Shown here: positions 61,541-64,000 of the stretch, piece by piece
Layout: the number at the start of each line of letters is the position of its first letter
Position numbering within the stretch: position 1 is the first letter of the stretch
Assembly: GCA_963922205.1 (NCBI GenBank)
Contig: CAWUHX010000071.1
Coordinates: forward strand, 930,001 to 994,000
DNA: 64,000 nt
Source: Romanomermis culicivorax
Lineage: Eukaryota > Nematoda > Enoplea > Mermithida > Mermithidae
Direction: 5' to 3'
Notes under the pieces: model-generated
The model's database searches: none
Seen by the model: the letters and a program-made list of their open reading frames with translations, nothing else
What the model was told of the DNA's origin: nothing
Translations under genes and position numbers: made by a program

Positions 61541-62278
61541 TTTTTCTGTATCCATTCATGAGTAATGAGTTAGGAATTATGTTCAAAATTTTGACTTTCA
61601 ACAGTGTTTATGCTAAGATTTGAGGGAGATTGATCGGCAAAACATTTTATATCACCAATTCTCATGCCTGAGTAAAGCTTAATTGTATAAGGATTCAAAT
61701 TAATAACTTGAATGGGGATACGATTATTGGTGATTTTACCAATAGATGAGGCAAAATAGATATTTTGGATTTTTTCTCCCATAAGTTTCGGTTGAAAAAT
61801 GATGTCATTTAACAGTTTTGCATATGGTTTGGGAACCATAGCAGAAATGATATTCACTGATCTTGGATCAAGGCACATTGTTTCATCAATGAATAATGCA
61901 CTTCTATTTGATGGAGAATTAAAATTCATACCTTCACAAAGAATATGACAATTTTTGAATCGGATAAAAGAATTTTCCCAATTGAATTCAATGCTTTTAA
62001 ATCGATTAAGAAAATTTGTACCTAAGATCAAGTTTGCCGTACAATTTTCTTGTATTTGAACAAGAAGAGTTTCTGAAACGTCATAAGTTGAAATATTAGG
62101 AAAACTGATCCACTAAGCTTAATTGGACTTTTATTAGCTGCTATAGGATGAGCAGTTGTTGTTAGGATTCTTAAGTTTGGTATTTTTTGACAATATCAGC
62201 ATCAATGATTGAGTAGACAGCTCCTGTATCAATTAATGCATCTACTGTAAGTGGATCATTGATGGTAACATTCATTTA
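61541..62278 (-). pseudogene. pol: Element 2 aspartic protease and spacer, frameshifted
   Basis: The active site ALIDTGAVYSII has DTG at 62230-62222. A frameshift near 62097 separates it from LILGTNFLNRF (62031 down), the C-terminal motif of retroviral-type proteases, and the long tail to 61570. An ATG at 62275-62273 right after a TAA (62278-62276) may start pol. This frame is the same as that of the upstream glycoprotein. Confidence 0.78.
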
Positions 62279-62434
62279 TGGTGTTCTTTTCTGTGAATTT
62301 ATGCAAAGATTTATCGATTCTTCTATATCTACCTTATTTTTAACTTTGTTGAAACGAATGTTAAATTTGGATGAAGAAGGATGTTCCATTTTATTTTTTG
62401 TTTTTGTTTGGATTTTGGACATTTCTAAAAAAGC

Positions 62435-64000
62435 TCAGCCAAAAGAAATAGGCGGTTCAGAAGAACAGTTGTTTTGGAGTCTAGCTTTTTGTCTAGCTAT
62501 ATACCAAATAAGAAATAGGTATGCTAAATAACATATAGCTAAAATGATGAGAAGAATGACCACACTATTTATTATAAGTTGAAGCAGTCCTTTGATCAAA
62601 TTACGAAAAATATTTGACAATATGTCATTTTCCGTTTTGAGAACATGTTCAAAAGATTGGCCTATTCCTTGTACAGCAGTTTTAACACCAGTTCCTGCAC
62701 CTGATAAGGTACTGTATATTACATCAGGCTGCAAAGAAAGAGCTGATGTATAATTAACAACATTGTTCAAAACAGCTTCTAGTTTTTGTGTCTTGGATAG
62801 ATATTGGTGAAGAAATGCAAAATTTGTTGGAGCTAAAGCTAATTTATCATGAAAAATAGATGGGAAATCGAACTGAAACATTTTATGGTGGCCTTTCCAT
62901 GGTAATTCCACTGGAACATAGCTAACGTGAATAGGTCCAGTTTTGGTCCATTTTGCGTTTTTCTTGAAAATAGACACATGTTGATGAGTACAATCAACAG
63001 TTGGGCTAAATTCCGTTAGGTCTATTCCACCAGGGGTCACAAACATAGTATAGTTGTCAACAAGAATGGGTAGATATTTATAACACGTGAAATCGATTTT
63101 ATGGTCATCATAAATTTTCTGAGCTTCCACTTTCTTGCAAGACCATACTGTTAAAATTTCCCATGTAAAGTCAGCTGTTATGTCCTGTCTTTGCAGCAAA
63201 GCACGGATTCCAAGGGTAGGGTCAAACAAGAGCATTTGCCAAATTAAATCCAAATATTTTTGAGCATAGTGGCACATTTCTAGCCAGATGTATCGGAAAT
63301 TTTGTTTTTCATTTTCAATAATTTTATGCTCAAGATATTTAAGCTTTGCATTGATTGGATCTGAAGAGAAATTTTGTATTTTTTCATCATGTTCATTTAT
63401 GTTATAACCATTTTTAATTATGATAACAATTCCTTGATAAGTATATAAGGCATTAGGTATTTCGGGGCAATTTTTGTAAGCTGACTTGAGCTTAAAAGCT
63501 CCTTGAAGTTGGTCGATAATGATATACTTGCCACTTATTTTAGCCATGTAGGTATCTTTTAGAACTACTGGACAAATGTGTGTAAAGGTCGTTTGGTTCC
63601 AGATGATTGTACTTTCATGATTGGTACATTTTCCTGCATTAGGTACACAACCACCCAAGTCACCAAGGTCACTGGATAGGAGTTTACCATCTCAGGTGGC
63701 TATTTGACCTTCCTCTATGAAAAAATTTTCGATAGTTTGACAAAAATCTCTACAACATCAAGAGAAATTTACGGTTAAAGACTGATTGGTGGACCACAAT
63801 CCATTATGCATTTTTAAAAGCACTTTGTTATGATAAGTCTTATTTTTGACTGCATTCATGCATTGTAGTGGATTGACATGAGTTGTGGAAATCTGATCAA
63901 CAACAATGCCTTTTGATCCAAAGAATCCCATATTTGTGCATATGAGACGATTTCTAACAAAACATTTAAAAGCTTTTGTAAGGATTGGTTCACTTCTGGG
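62435..64000 (-). pseudogene. env: Element 2 envelope-like glycoprotein, partial at the window edge, two in-frame stops
   Basis: The minus-strand frame is open from the window edge to TGA 62437-62435 except for TGA at 63760-63758 and 63694-63692. The protein is Cys-rich with several N-x-S/T sites, one strong membrane helix near the C-terminus (LIINSVVILLIILAICYLAY) and a short basic tail. A Gly/Ala/Thr-rich helical stretch (SGAGTGVKTAVQGIGQSF) precedes the helix. This is a type I viral-type surface glycoprotein by layout. A Cys-x-LP pattern (FTCYKYLPI, FVTPGG, then a Cys) recalls glycoproteins of chuvirus-like negative-strand RNA viruses that some retroelements have captured; that link is from memory of motif style and is not certain. 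It is placed upstream of protease rather than downstream of integrase. No signal peptide is seen because the start is outside the window. Confidence 0.65.

Larger units (their letters stand above)
57720..64000 (-). mobile_element. LTR retroelement (element 2), gypsy type with envelope-like ORF 5' of pol, partial
   Basis: Read on the minus strand, the order is envelope-like glycoprotein (from beyond 64000 to 62435), protease, reverse transcriptase, RNase H, integrase, GPY/F tail (58662), purine tract (58634-58624) and a probable 3' LTR. Pol domain order and motifs are Ty3/gypsy. The element is cut by the window edge, so gag and the 5' LTR are not seen. It is decayed, with at least eight in-frame stops and about three frameshifts. 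It is not closely related to element 1; for example it has YLDD rather than YIDN. Confidence 0.8.

Overview
The window looks like invertebrate, most probably nematode, genomic DNA. It is AT-rich. Coding information is split into short exons by long introns with nematode-like acceptors (TTTTCAG, TTTTTAG and similar), and many small inverted-repeat elements sit in the introns. An enoplean (mermithid-like) worm is my guess from intron length and transposon load; the sequence does not prove it.

Host genes, all on the + strand: (1) 255-21755, a 23-exon L1/neuroglian-type adhesion molecule with 6 Ig domains, 5 fibronectin III domains, one membrane helix and a short tail; all phases join and give 1223 residues. 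(2) 23140-25721, a four-exon gene for a 374-residue helical protein I do not recognise. (3) 44247-47539, a four-exon arrestin-domain protein of 335 residues. (4) 55381-57192, the catalytic part of an astacin metalloprotease; its 5' exons were not found. Weaker candidates are a 57-residue membrane microprotein (51050-51223), a small secreted ORF (22185-22451) and minus-strand ORFs near 42.1-42.7 kb.

Two LTR retroelements dominate the rest. Element 1 (27656-41583, + strand) is complete: two 600-bp LTRs differing at four positions, a 4-bp ACTG target duplication, and gag-pol of Ty3/gypsy type in one frame. Downstream of pol it carries a further 4-kb coding block whose first ORF has all five signature residues of a DEDDy 3'-5' exonuclease (RNase D/WRN type). 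The block ends in an RGG-rich nucleic-acid-binding tail. A retrotransposon with its own proofreading-type exonuclease is the most striking thing here. This copy is damaged: six in-frame stops, one frameshift and an Asp-to-Asn change in the reverse transcriptase active site.

Element 2 (about 57720 to beyond 64000, - strand) is a decayed gypsy-type element. A membrane-anchored envelope-like glycoprotein lies directly 5' of the protease, in the same reading frame, instead of 3' of integrase; integrase is followed at once by a purine tract and a probable LTR. Its gag and 5' LTR lie outside the window, if they exist.

The remaining non-coding DNA holds at least three recurrent inverted-repeat families, a G-rich element with an 8-bp target duplication, a palindromic element, a perfect-looking hairpin and two short tandem arrays.
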